From: Methylococcaceae bacterium
Lineage (GTDB): Bacteria > Pseudomonadota > Gammaproteobacteria > Methylococcales > Methylomonadaceae
DNA: 46,244 nt
Assembly (NCBI GenBank): GCA_947505055.1
Contig: CANNLO010000005.1
Coordinates: forward strand, 1-46,244
Direction of reading: 5' to 3'
Shown here piece after piece: positions 25,624 through 35,252 of the stretch (positions are counted from its first letter, which is position 1; the number at the start of each line of letters is the position of its first letter). The notes beneath the pieces were generated by a model. It ran no database searches and had not been told where the DNA came from. It saw only the letters and a program-made list of their open reading frames with translations. Position numbers and translations under genes: made by a program.

Positions 25624-28600
25624 GCGTCGCCCAGTCTCTAGATACGCTAACTTTTCCATTATCCGGCACCCGCTTGATTGAAGCCAGCGCGGGAACCGGT
25701 AAGACCTATACCATCGCGGCCTTATATGTCCGTCTGATTCTGGGGCATGTTTCCGATAATGAGGTGCCAAGACGCGAGTTACTGCCCCCTGATATTTTGG
25801 TTGTTACCTTTACTGAAGCATCCACCAAAGAATTACGCGACCGTATCCGTGCACGTCTTACCCAGACAGCGCGCTTTTTTCGTCAACAAGCGGTGGATAG
25901 CGATCCTTTTCTGGAACAACTGCGGGCTTATTATACTGACTCAAATCAATGGGGCGCTTGTGCCCGTCGTCTGGAACTGGCCGCTAACTGGATGGATGAA
26001 TCCGCTGTGTACACGATACACAGTTGGTGTAATCGCATGTTGCAACAACATGCGTTTGATAGCGGCAGTCTGTTCCGGCAGGAGGTGAATACTAACGATG
26101 CTGAGCTTTTGAACGAAGTGATTCGCGATTATTGGCGGACATTTTTTTATCCTTTACCTGAGCTTTCGTGTCCGGTCGTCTTTAAGCTGGCAAAGTCACC
26201 TGAAGACTTGACTCAATTACTTAAGCCCTTATTGTCTGAAACCGAAGCATGGGGGCTTGACTGTGAAGATGCAGACCTAGCAGCGGTTTTTGAAATATGG
26301 GGGGGCTGGGAACAACAACGGCGCAGCCTTGAAACGAAAGCCCGCAGCCTTTGGTTAAACAACCAAAAGACTATAGAGACCCTGTTAAATAATGCCTCGG
26401 CCAATCGCTGGTTAAATGGCAATCAATACCGAGTGGCGACATTTAACAGCAAATTGGCGGAACTGGCTTTATGGGCAAAAATCGGCATTAATCCGGGTAA
26501 TGATGCGCTGGAAAAATTTGGCTCACAAAAGCTAAAGTCGGGATTGGTCAAAGCACATCAAGACAAGGCTTTTAAATTACATCATGAGACTTTTCAAGCG
26601 CTTGATGACTTCATTAGCCATTCCCAACAAGAAGAATTGGATATCAGCGAAAAACTTATCAAGCATGCCATTCATTGGGTAAGAAATCGCTACGACACAG
26701 AAAAACAACGCCTAGCGCAAATGACCTTCGATGATATGTTGACACGTCTGGATAAGGCTTTGCTGGGTACTAATGGTGAACAACTGGCAAGTGTGATTCG
26801 TCTGCAATACCCTGTAGCGCTGATAGATGAGTTTCAGGATACTGATCCCGTGCAATACCGGATTTTCGAGCGCTTGTATGCCGCTCCTTCAACTAACGAC
26901 TTAGGTTGTTTTATGATCGGCGATCCCAAACAGGCGATCTATTCCTTTAGGGGGGCCGATATCTATACCTATCTCAAAGCCCATAAAGTTACAAGCGGGC
27001 GGCATTACACGCTAACTACCAATTATCGCTCCACCACCGCGTTGGTAAGTGCAGTCAATCAGGTTTTTTCTCAGGCTGATCAACAAGACGAAGGGGTATT
27101 TCGTTTTAAAAGCGGTACTGACGATCCGTTGCTGTTCATTCAGGTTAACGCGCAGGGTCGAAAAGAGGAGTGGGTGGTCAATGGACAATCCGCAACTGCA
27201 TTTACACTATGGCATAAGGAATTACCCGAGCCAATCGGTTTGCCAGCATATCGTAAAGAGATGGCCGAAGTTACCGCCAGCGAAATTGTGCGTTTACTGA
27301 ATTTGGCAAATGCGGGGGCAGCCGGTTTTAAATCAGCTGATACTTTTCAGGTCCTGCAACCTGCAGACATTGCTATTCTTGTGCGTACCGGCAAAGAAGC
27401 TAAAATCATGCGTAACGCTTTGGCAAGCAGACAATTGCGTAGCGTTTATCTGTCCGAACGTGATTCCATTTATGAAACCGCCACGGCGGGCGACTTGTTA
27501 ATCTGGCTTAAAGCCATGGCCGATCCCAGAAACGAGCGAAAGGTACGCACAGCGCTAAGTACCGCTACTTTGGGTTGGCCTTGTCAGACATTGCATCATC
27601 TCACCCAAGATGAACACGGTTGGGAGCAACAACTTGAACGCTTTATCAGTTACCAGCAACGGTGGCAGCGAGACGGTATCTTGCCCACCTTGCGGCAACT
27701 GATCAATGATTTCGGTTTGCATAGGCAATTGAAACTGGATCATGACGGTGAACGATGTTTAACCAATGTTCTGCATCTGGCGGAACTACTTCAGCAAGCC
27801 AGCAGTCAACTAGAAGGCGAGCAAGCCTTGATTAGGCATTTGGCGGAGGCCATTGCCGATCAAAATAATCAGGCCAGCGATGAAAATATAATCCGTCTGG
27901 AAAGTGACGCAAATCTGATCAGGATTATTACTATCCACAAATCCAAAGGACTCGAATATCCATTGGTATTTTTGCCTTTTATCTGTAGTTTCAGGGAAGT
28001 CAGTAGTCGAAACGCCTACTATAAATATCATGATGAGAATCAGCATTTAGTCATTGATTTGAGTAAAGATGAGGCTATCAAAGTATTGAGCGACAGGGAA
28101 CGGCACCAAGAAGACTTACGCTTGCTTTATGTCGCGATGACCCGCGCGCAACATGCTTGTTGGTTGGGGATTGCGCCGGTAAAAATCGGTAGTGCAAGAG
28201 AATCGCAATTGGATAAGTCCGCAATGGGCTATGTTTTGGGTTGGCAAGCAAAAACACCAGCCAGTGAATTAATCAGCCATCTGACTCAGCTTAAAGGTGA
28301 TTGCGCAGCAATTAAGCTGGCAGCATTTCCCATGACGACTCTGGACAATTATCATCCTGCTCAACAACAGGAAATGTTGGATTTAGCTAAGGTGTCAACC
28401 GCCAGGATTGCTGATAACTGGTGGATAGCCAGTTACAGCGCCTTGCAAACTGAAGATAAAGGGGTAATTCAGGGCGATGAATTACCCGCACCTGAAACAG
28501 CTCGGGATGACAAACAGAGTGATGAAGCCGATAGCAATGTTAGGTCATTAACAAAAACGTTATCTGGCATTCATGGCTTGCCAAGAGGCGCAGGCCCCGG

Positions 28601-29312
28601 CGTGTTAATTCATGAATTATTGGAGCAGTGCGCCTATCAAGGTTTTAAAGTAATGCGGGAATCGTCGGAGCTACGCCAACAATTAATCAATAAGATTTTT
28701 ATTAACGATACATGGAATAACAAGCGAGAAATCATTGCCGGGGCACTGCTGCAATGGCTATCAATGCCCTTGCTTGAAGGTAAGACTGGGTGTTTGGCGG
28801 ACCTGGGTCCTAATCAATTTCAAGTTGAACTCGAGTTTCTTATCGGTAGCAATGAGGTCAATCTAAAAAAACTGGATCATTTGGTTACCAACCATACCTT
28901 TGCCGGGAGACCTCGTCCTTGCTTGTTGCCTGGTCAGTTGAATGGTCTTTTGAAAGGTTTTATCGATCTTGTTTTTGTCCACAACCAGCAATACTATGTT
29001 GCCGATTATAAATTTAATGGCCTGGGTAACAATGATGCTGACTACACAGAAGACGTCATGGAAGCGGCGATGTTATCAAAACGCTATGATCTGCAATGTG
29101 CCTTGTATCTGTTGGCCTTGCATCGCTTGCTGAAAGTAAGGTTAGGAATCAATTACGATTATGATAGCCATGTCGGCGGCGGTCTTTACCTGTTTTTACG
29201 AGGTGCGCATGGTTCGACCGGTGGCCGGGTATTAATTAAACCGCCTAAAGTTTTGATTGAAAGTATGGATAGCCTGTTTTCAGGATCTGCTCTACAGGGA
29301 GAAAGCGCATGA
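25620..29312 (+). CDS. recB: exodeoxyribonuclease V subunit beta, RecB
   Basis: 3'-5' SF1 helicase and nuclease subunit of RecBCD, 1230 residues. I chose ATG 25620, which overlaps the recC stop as ATGA; an open frame continues 60 nt upstream but lies within recC. The Walker A box is ASAGTGKT (22-29), the Walker B type motif is ALIDEFQDTD, and later SF1 motifs are GDPKQAIYSFRGAD, TIHKSKGLEYP and LLYVAMTRA. The C-terminal nuclease has HELLE, GFIDLVF and VADYKFN, giving the Asp...Asp-x-Lys active site of the RecB family. E. coli has DYKSN where this protein has DYKFN. recD follows with another ATGA overlap. Confidence 0.96.
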   Translation: MSVAQSLDTLTFPLSGTRLIEASAGTGKTYTIAALYVRLILGHVSDNEVPRRELLPPDILVVTFTEASTKELRDRIRARLTQTARFFRQQAVDSDPFLEQLRAYYTDSNQWGACARRLELAANWMDESAVYTIHSWCNRMLQQHAFDSGSLFRQEVNTNDAELLNEVIRDYWRTFFYPLPELSCPVVFKLAKSPEDLTQLLKPLLSETEAWGLDCEDADLAAVFEIWGGWEQQRRSLETKARSLWLNNQKTIETLLNNASANRWLNGNQYRVATFNSKLAELALWAKIGINPGNDALEKFGSQKLKSGLVKAHQDKAFKLHHETFQALDDFISHSQQEELDISEKLIKHAIHWVRNRYDTEKQRLAQMTFDDMLTRLDKALLGTNGEQLASVIRLQYPVALIDEFQDTDPVQYRIFERLYAAPSTNDLGCFMIGDPKQAIYSFRGADIYTYLKAHKVTSGRHYTLTTNYRSTTALVSAVNQVFSQADQQDEGVFRFKSGTDDPLLFIQVNAQGRKEEWVVNGQSATAFTLWHKELPEPIGLPAYRKEMAEVTASEIVRLLNLANAGAAGFKSADTFQVLQPADIAILVRTGKEAKIMRNALASRQLRSVYLSERDSIYETATAGDLLIWLKAMADPRNERKVRTALSTATLGWPCQTLHHLTQDEHGWEQQLERFISYQQRWQRDGILPTLRQLINDFGLHRQLKLDHDGERCLTNVLHLAELLQQASSQLEGEQALIRHLAEAIADQNNQASDENIIRLESDANLIRIITIHKSKGLEYPLVFLPFICSFREVSSRNAYYKYHDENQHLVIDLSKDEAIKVLSDRERHQEDLRLLYVAMTRAQHACWLGIAPVKIGSARESQLDKSAMGYVLGWQAKTPASELISHLTQLKGDCAAIKLAAFPMTTLDNYHPAQQQEMLDLAKVSTARIADNWWIASYSALQTEDKGVIQGDELPAPETARDDKQSDEADSNVRSLTKTLSGIHGLPRGAGPGVLIHELLEQCAYQGFKVMRESSELRQQLINKIFINDTWNNKREIIAGALLQWLSMPLLEGKTGCLADLGPNQFQVELEFLIGSNEVNLKKLDHLVTNHTFAGRPRPCLLPGQLNGLLKGFIDLVFVHNQQYYVADYKFNGLGNNDADYTEDVMEAAMLSKRYDLQCALYLLALHRLLKVRLGINYDYDSHVGGGLYLFLRGAHGSTGGRVLIKPPKVLIESMDSLFSGSALQGESA

Positions 29313-31237
29313 CAGATACATCATCAGTTCTTGAAAGCATTAAATTATGGGTCGGTCGTGGTTGGTTAAGTCCGCTGGACAGGGCTTTTGTCCTGTTTTT
29401 ACTGGACCAGGATTCTACTGCGAGTGAGCTGGTGCTCTGGGCTGGAGCGTTGGTCAGCCATCAATTGGGTAGCGGCGAAGTGTATCTGGATTTGGAAAAA
29501 CTTTGTAAACAACCAAAACTGACGCTGGCTATTGCCAGTGACGATGACTTACAGTCGGAAGCCGACGACAGTTTATGCTTTTTTAAGTCCTATAACCTCG
29601 AACAATGGCAGGTTGTTCTTGGGGAATCATTGTTAGTCGGTTCAGGAAATGGCAGTACTCCATTGGTTCTGAATGGCAACCGATTATATTTAAGGCGATA
29701 TTGGCAATATCAGCAAACCTTGAATACAGCCATTCAGGAACGTTTGTTACCTGTCAGGGATGCTCTTCCTGCAATGTTACAACAGCAATTACAGTCATTG
29801 TTTCCGGGTAGCCTGGAAAATCCCGATTGGCAGAAGATTGCCTGCGTATTAGCACTTCGCTCTCGTTTTGCGATTATTACCGGGGGCCCAGGCACGGGTA
29901 AAACGACTACTTTGACCAAGCTGCTGGCCTTGTTGATTCAGTTGGCTAAAATCGAATCGAATAACACGCGCAAGCCGACTATTTTATTGGCTGCACCGAC
30001 TGGCAAAGCGGCTGCGCGAGTCAGTGAGTCGATTGGTAAGGCCTTGGGAAAGCTTGATATTGCAGACGAGATTAAACAGCACATCCCGAAAAAAGCCAGT
30101 ACTCTGCATCGTTTATTGGGCAGTCGCCATGATTCCCGGAGCTATATTCATCAAAGGAATAATCCGTTGGTGGCTGATATTGTGATTGTCGATGAAGCGT
30201 CGATGATTGATTTGGAGATGATGTCAGCGTTATTAGAGGCGCTACCGGAATCCGCCCAGCTAATACTGTTGGGTGACAAAGATCAATTGGCGTCAGTCGA
30301 AGCCGGTTCGGTAATGGGTGACTTATGTCATGGTGCTGAAAACGCCGCTTATGATGAACTAACGAGGGATTGGCTTAAACAATTTGCTGGAGCAATACTT
30401 GGCAATCCAGCCACAGTTGGCACTGCGTTGAATCAACAAACCATCATGCTACGCTACAGCCACCGTTTTGATGAGCATAGCGGCATTGGTCAATTAGCCC
30501 GGGCTGTCAATATTGGTGATGCTACACGCGCACTAGCCATTTTAAAAGATACTGTTAAATATAAAGATCTTAGTCACTTTGTGTTGAATCATCCAGCCGA
30601 TGAAATCTTAAAACGTTTGGTAACTACAAATACAGGGGTTTCAGTTGACGGTAAGCCAGAGCCTTTTCAAGGCTATGGTCATTATCGTGCTGTTATCAAT
30701 AAAGAGCGTCCTTCGGACCAACATGACTATCCACAATGGGCAAAGCAGGTGCTTGAGGCTTTCGACGCCTTCCAGGTTTTATGTGCTGTACGTCAAGGTC
30801 CATGGGGTGTGGCAGGTCTAAATCAACGCATAGAGCAGTGGCTGTTTTCCAATCAAAAACCAGCGCTATGGTATGAAGGTCGTCCCGTCATGATTACGCG
30901 TAATGACTACAATCTTGGTCTGATGAATGGTGATATTGGTATTACGCTTAAAGATAGCAACAATAAGCTACGGGTGGCATTTCCTGACGACGAGTTTGGC
31001 ATACGCTGGATCTCGCCCCTGCGTCTGCCGGATGTGGAAACGGCGTTCGCGATGAGCGTACATAAATCCCAAGGCTCCGAGTTTAATCATGTGGTGATGG
31101 TTCTGCCGGAAAGCAGAAGTTTGGTATTGACTCGGGAACTGGTCTACACCGGCATTACCCGAGCAAAAGAAAATTTCACCTTACTGGAAAGTGCGGCGAA
31201 TATTTTTAATCAAGCTGTATTGGCTACGTGTCAATAA
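29309..31237 (+). CDS. recD: exodeoxyribonuclease V subunit alpha, RecD
   Basis: 5'-3' SF1B helicase, 642 residues (E. coli 608). Walker A is TGGPGTGKTT (191-200), motif II VIVDEASMIDL, motif III LLGDKDQLASVEAGSVMGDL, and motifs V and VI are AMSVHKSQGSEF and VYTGITRAKE. The N-terminal 130 residues form the RecB-binding part. It ends the recCBD operon; translational coupling through ATGA overlaps would keep the three subunits in proportion. Confidence 0.96.
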   Translation: MTDTSSVLESIKLWVGRGWLSPLDRAFVLFLLDQDSTASELVLWAGALVSHQLGSGEVYLDLEKLCKQPKLTLAIASDDDLQSEADDSLCFFKSYNLEQWQVVLGESLLVGSGNGSTPLVLNGNRLYLRRYWQYQQTLNTAIQERLLPVRDALPAMLQQQLQSLFPGSLENPDWQKIACVLALRSRFAIITGGPGTGKTTTLTKLLALLIQLAKIESNNTRKPTILLAAPTGKAAARVSESIGKALGKLDIADEIKQHIPKKASTLHRLLGSRHDSRSYIHQRNNPLVADIVIVDEASMIDLEMMSALLEALPESAQLILLGDKDQLASVEAGSVMGDLCHGAENAAYDELTRDWLKQFAGAILGNPATVGTALNQQTIMLRYSHRFDEHSGIGQLARAVNIGDATRALAILKDTVKYKDLSHFVLNHPADEILKRLVTTNTGVSVDGKPEPFQGYGHYRAVINKERPSDQHDYPQWAKQVLEAFDAFQVLCAVRQGPWGVAGLNQRIEQWLFSNQKPALWYEGRPVMITRNDYNLGLMNGDIGITLKDSNNKLRVAFPDDEFGIRWISPLRLPDVETAFAMSVHKSQGSEFNHVVMVLPESRSLVLTRELVYTGITRAKENFTLLESAANIFNQAVLATCQ

Positions 31238-31762
31238 ATCAAGGTGATTTGCGAATCGAGCATGTCAAACAGCGTTGAACGTCCTCCTGTTAGACTCCGC
31301 GCTGACAAAAGAAGTTTTAGATATTACAATGATGAATAATGCGATTTAATAGTGCTTTAGCCAAATACCTTTAGCAGAAAATCAAATGGCCGCCAGAAAG
31401 CGACAGGCATAAATAATATAGGCTCGCAGGTCTGAAAGATCCTTAAAAACAGGCTCGGTAAACAACAGTCCCACTTAATTTCATGTGGGTACCCATTTGA
31501 ATTTAACGTTGAAAACTGTAGGTCGTAAGTCTTCGATGTTCTTTCGCTATAGCTACTTTAACGTATTACTGGGTAACATTAGGGATCAGGTTTAAAATTA
31601 AGTCCCTTTAAATTAATCGGTTAAGTTAAAATAAATAGCTATACTAAGTTTACTATTCGGTTCTAAGGTGGCTTTTTTGAGCATCTTGGGTAATCGGCTG
31701 CATTGACAGCCATCCTAAATGATGAGTTTTCTGGCAGCAGGCCAAGTTTAAGGGAATAATAA
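31238..31762. other. 525-nt non-coding spacer between recD and the DUF4062 gene
   Basis: No gene, tRNA or clear mobile-element end is seen. Features are CCCAC/GTGGG (about 31470-31489), AGGGA/TCCCT arms near 31580-31606 and a TATACT -10-like box at 31640-31645 without a matching -35. Confidence 0.35.
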
Positions 31763-32746
31763 ATGTCACGACCATCTGTTTTTGTAAGTTCGGCTTACTA
31801 TGACATGAAGCATGTTCAATCTTCTGTAGATTGTTTTATTGAAACTATGGGTTACCAGTCCGTTTCCTCAAACAAAGCAGATACTTCGTTTTCTCTGGAT
31901 GTCCCATTTGATCGATTTTTGCCTCGCGAAGTCACGAAGGCTGATATATATGTACTTGTAATCGGTGGTGATTCCGGATTTAAAGCGGGTGTCGAGAATA
32001 AGGCGGGCGAATTGTTTTTCGAAGGTTATGACGCCATAATCAAGAAAGAACTGGAATCGGCATGTTCTCGAAATATTCCCGTATATATTTTGATAGAAGT
32101 GAAAGTTTACGCTGAATATCAAACCTATTTGCGAAACAAAACTAATGAAAACGTCGAATATGCGCATGCTGATTCGGTGAGGATTTTTCAGCTTATTGAA
32201 GAGATTTTTTTAAGCTCAAACAATAGTCCATTTCATACATTTGATCATGTTTCTGATGGAATGGCTTGGTTACGTGAACAATGGGCGGGTTTGTTTGGTG
32301 AATTACTACAGCTAAGGACTACTCAAGAGCAATTGTTGGCACTATCAAGGCAGATAGAGACGCTAAGTGTTATCAATACCAATTTACAACGCGCTATGAA
32401 TTCCATGGGCGACCAGTCTACAAAGGATCAAGTACCGGAACTAATTCAGTCGGAACCACAAGGTGCAAATGAAGCCATACAAAATGAAGCGCTTAAGAAA
32501 AATAAATCATTCAGGGTTTTGTCAGATAGAAATATAACGATCGGACAGTTTAGAGCGGCTCTTCTTGCTGCAGAAACATTTAGTGACTTTAAAGACAAAC
32601 TTGATGAATTATCTTCCGGGGCCGACAAGATAAAACCGTTTTTATCCGTGTATCATTGTAGCTCAGAGGCGAAAAAAAGTTTCAATGAAGCTCGTGTGGT
32701 GCTGGGTAAAGCCCCCTATTTTCCATTGCAATCCAATGGTCAATAA
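31763..32746 (+). CDS. DUF4062-domain protein
   Basis: 327 residues. The N-terminus (PSVFVSSAYYDMKHVQSSVDCFIETMGYQSV) matches the DUF4062 start, a TIR-like Rossmann fold often found in STAND-type and other putative defence or signalling proteins. VTKADIYVLVIGGDSGF (about 54-70) is the next conserved strand. The middle (190-215) is a short coiled coil (RQIETLSVINTNLQRAM). The C-terminal 80 residues (IGQFRAALLAAETFSDFKDKLDEL...) are not recognised. AAGGGA precedes the ATG. The gene stands alone in long spacers, which suggests a separately acquired gene. No NTPase or nuclease partner is adjacent, so a defence role is only a hypothesis. Confidence 0.85.
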   Translation: MSRPSVFVSSAYYDMKHVQSSVDCFIETMGYQSVSSNKADTSFSLDVPFDRFLPREVTKADIYVLVIGGDSGFKAGVENKAGELFFEGYDAIIKKELESACSRNIPVYILIEVKVYAEYQTYLRNKTNENVEYAHADSVRIFQLIEEIFLSSNNSPFHTFDHVSDGMAWLREQWAGLFGELLQLRTTQEQLLALSRQIETLSVINTNLQRAMNSMGDQSTKDQVPELIQSEPQGANEAIQNEALKKNKSFRVLSDRNITIGQFRAALLAAETFSDFKDKLDELSSGADKIKPFLSVYHCSSEAKKSFNEARVVLGKAPYFPLQSNGQ

Positions 32747-32795
32747 ACGTTAAGTATTTATATTCTTTCAAAAGGGGTAAGTCTCTTTTGACGCC

Positions 32796-34694
32796 TTAAC
32801 TTTTAGTCTTTAAAAGAGTGTCTGAAGGGAAGTCTTCGAAAATTTTAACCCTATTCCGCCCTGATGTTTTTGCCGAAAAAAGCGCCTGGTCAGATCGGCT
32901 GAGCGTATTTTCCCAGCCGCTCTCATCCACTTTCAAATCCGCTACTGCTGCGCCGATGCTGACGGTTACTAAGCGTGACAAATATAGCTGTTCGGGTTGG
33001 TTGTTTTCGACCATATTGCGGATGCGTTCACTTAGTATACGCAAGGTTTGCAAGTCGGTATCCGGAAGAATGACCAAGAATTCTTCCCCCCCGATTCGGC
33101 AGGCAGTATCTCCAGCTCGGATAGACTGGCGCAAGATATTTGCAAAATGGATTAAAACCATGTCGCCGGTAGCATGACCAAAATTGTCATTAATTTGTTT
33201 AAACAGATCAAGATCCAGGCTTAATAATGAAAGTGGGCGATTATGGCGTCGATGCTTTTGCCATTCCTGAGTAAGGATTGTAATTGCATGTCGGCGGTTA
33301 GGCAGGTTGGTTAGCTGGTCGGTTGCGGCCACCATTTCCAAGCGTCGTTTTGTAGCTGCCAGATCGAAAGCAAGACGTTGGATGCCTTTTTGTCTTATAT
33401 TATTTTCAGTTTGTAGATGGATGGTCCGTTGAGCTCCCAAAATTCGCGCATTTAACTCGTTATGAGTAATCGGCTTTCTTATAAAATCGTTTGCCCCGAC
33501 AGCAAATGCTTCAGTCATCGTAGTCATATCTTTATCGGCTGTAATCAGGATAAGGTAAATATGTTGGGTTTGACTATTTGCCCTTAATGTTTTACACAAG
33601 GTTAGTCCATCCATTGGCGCCATTTTATAATCGGTAATGATGATTTGTGGTGTAGACATTAACAAGCTCTTTAATGCCTGTTCACCGTTTTGAGCTGTAG
33701 TTATGCGGTGCCCCTGATTTGACAAGTAACTGCTTAATATTTCCAGCTGAATTCTATCATCCTCTATCAGCAATATGCTCAAGCCTGATTTCTCATTATC
33801 AGCGAGAGTAATGGTTTCGAGCTGACCTTTCTTGTTAACTGATTCCTGGGTTTTACTGATTGGAATCGATAAAAATTCTCCCCATTCATACCAGTCTGAT
33901 AAAAGTTGCTTTTTTAGAACATTAAATTGCAGGCTGTTGATATCGAATCTATTTAATAATGATTGAATGCTCAGAAAATTCAAATTCAAGTTCTGGTCAT
34001 CAGCTAGGAGAGATGCCAGTTGTAATTGGGCGGCTAGTTTTTCAGACGGATGGTTATGGCAACAGGTTTGTGGGTCGAACTGTTGGAAAATTTGTACTGC
34101 ATCTATAACGGTTTCTGGTAAGCCCCAGTCTTCCAAGATGGCCAGGGTTATTTTGTTATGATCGATAGCAAAAGCAATTTGCTCATGTATCAGTAAATTT
34201 TCAGAATCGGATTCCAGGCAGTGACTGTATTCAAGAGGGTAAATTTGAGCCAAGGCCAGTCGGCCAATTTCTGATATCAGACCTACTGTAAAAGCCTCTT
34301 CAGGTGCAATCGTTCTTTGATGAACTGAAATGGCTTGCATTGCGAGTCCGCGAAGCAATGAAGTTGACCAGAAACTATCATAGTCAAAGGCCTCGCATCT
34401 ACCCATCCGATTTGAGTCTAATACCGAGAGAGAGAGGGCTAACCTTGACAGGATTTTACTGCCCAATCTGATCACTGCATCTTTAACAGCGATGATGGGT
34501 TCTGATCGGCCTGAAAAGGCAGAATTTGCAATTTTAAGTAATTGCCCTGTTAATGCGGGATCAACTTTGACTTGATGCACCAATTCTTCAATCGTGACGT
34601 TCGCATTTTGAGTGAGGCGCATGATTTCTTTGGCAACTCCAGAGGGGGAAGGAAGATTGCCGGAAGCTTTGAGTTCTTCAAATATTATATTCAT
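32796..34694 (-). CDS. HDOD-REC-GGDEF response-regulator diguanylate cyclase
   Basis: 632 residues in three parts. An HDOD domain (about 10-210, LPSPSGVAKEIMRLTQ to the helical end) is a catalytically dead HD-like signalling module. A receiver domain (about 305-420) has E311/D312, phospho-site D355 (IITDYKM) and K407 (IRKP). A GGDEF domain (about 455-620) has the active site GGEEF (535-539) and an allosteric I-site RxxD (R526-D529), so it should make cyclic di-GMP and be feedback inhibited. HDOD fused to REC-GGDEF is less usual. It is divergent from a PilZ-domain gene that would bind its product. The partner kinase is not in the window. Confidence 0.93.
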   Translation of the reverse strand: MNIIFEELKASGNLPSPSGVAKEIMRLTQNANVTIEELVHQVKVDPALTGQLLKIANSAFSGRSEPIIAVKDAVIRLGSKILSRLALSLSVLDSNRMGRCEAFDYDSFWSTSLLRGLAMQAISVHQRTIAPEEAFTVGLISEIGRLALAQIYPLEYSHCLESDSENLLIHEQIAFAIDHNKITLAILEDWGLPETVIDAVQIFQQFDPQTCCHNHPSEKLAAQLQLASLLADDQNLNLNFLSIQSLLNRFDINSLQFNVLKKQLLSDWYEWGEFLSIPISKTQESVNKKGQLETITLADNEKSGLSILLIEDDRIQLEILSSYLSNQGHRITTAQNGEQALKSLLMSTPQIIITDYKMAPMDGLTLCKTLRANSQTQHIYLILITADKDMTTMTEAFAVGANDFIRKPITHNELNARILGAQRTIHLQTENNIRQKGIQRLAFDLAATKRRLEMVAATDQLTNLPNRRHAITILTQEWQKHRRHNRPLSLLSLDLDLFKQINDNFGHATGDMVLIHFANILRQSIRAGDTACRIGGEEFLVILPDTDLQTLRILSERIRNMVENNQPEQLYLSRLVTVSIGAAVADLKVDESGWENTLSRSDQALFSAKTSGRNRVKIFEDFPSDTLLKTKS

Positions 34695-35252
34695 GATTTT
34701 GACGAAGTCTGGTTTTTTGATCTTAAAAGGAAAATGCGTTAATTGATTATAATTGAAAAAATCATAAAAACTACAGAGTAAGTAGATTTTTACAAATCAT
34801 AATGTTTGGCTGGATTTAAATTGGATGCACAGTGGATAGCATTATTATGATTCATTTGTTGATACAGCTCTCATTTTAATGAAATTGGTATTGTTTAAGT
34901 AATGGCGATCTATTTATAATATTTCAAAATTGAAAATACAGAATATATTGAGTGAGATTAAGTTGATTTATAGCTTAAGCTTGTGCGTGAATTTGAAGAT
35001 AAAAATTCGCATATTTAATTTTACAATATCTGAATTACAGTGATTTTATAGCAAGTTATGATTAAGACTATAGCTTTGGATGGTTGCTGAAGGCCTCATA
35101 ATTAAACCTTTATTAAGGTAAAAAACGTTTTTGCTGCTTGTAAATTAAGAGATGTTTTTGGTTGTACTCAAGTTGGGAAGCTGCCGATTTCAAAATTAAA
35201 AACATGTCCAGACTGGAAACAACTATAAATCAAAAATATATTAGAACTTATT
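34695..35252. promoter_or_regulatory. 558-nt divergent spacer between the diguanylate cyclase and PilZ genes
   Basis: Very AT-rich, without a gene. It must hold promoters for both flanking genes, but no hexamer pair stands out. GCCGATTT at 35183-35190 resembles half of a sigma-28 promoter, without a correctly spaced -35 element. Confidence 0.35.

Noticed and set aside
31703..31731. TTGACA as a -35 box for the DUF4062 gene.
   Set aside because: No acceptable -10 box lies 15-19 nt downstream; a lone hexamer is not enough.
35164..35190. Possible sigma-28 (flagellar) promoter before the YcgR-like gene, from GCCGATTT.
   Set aside because: The -35 TAAA element is missing at the required 15-nt spacing; the closest match (TCAA) is 11 nt away, and the -10 half differs from GCCGATAA in its last two positions.
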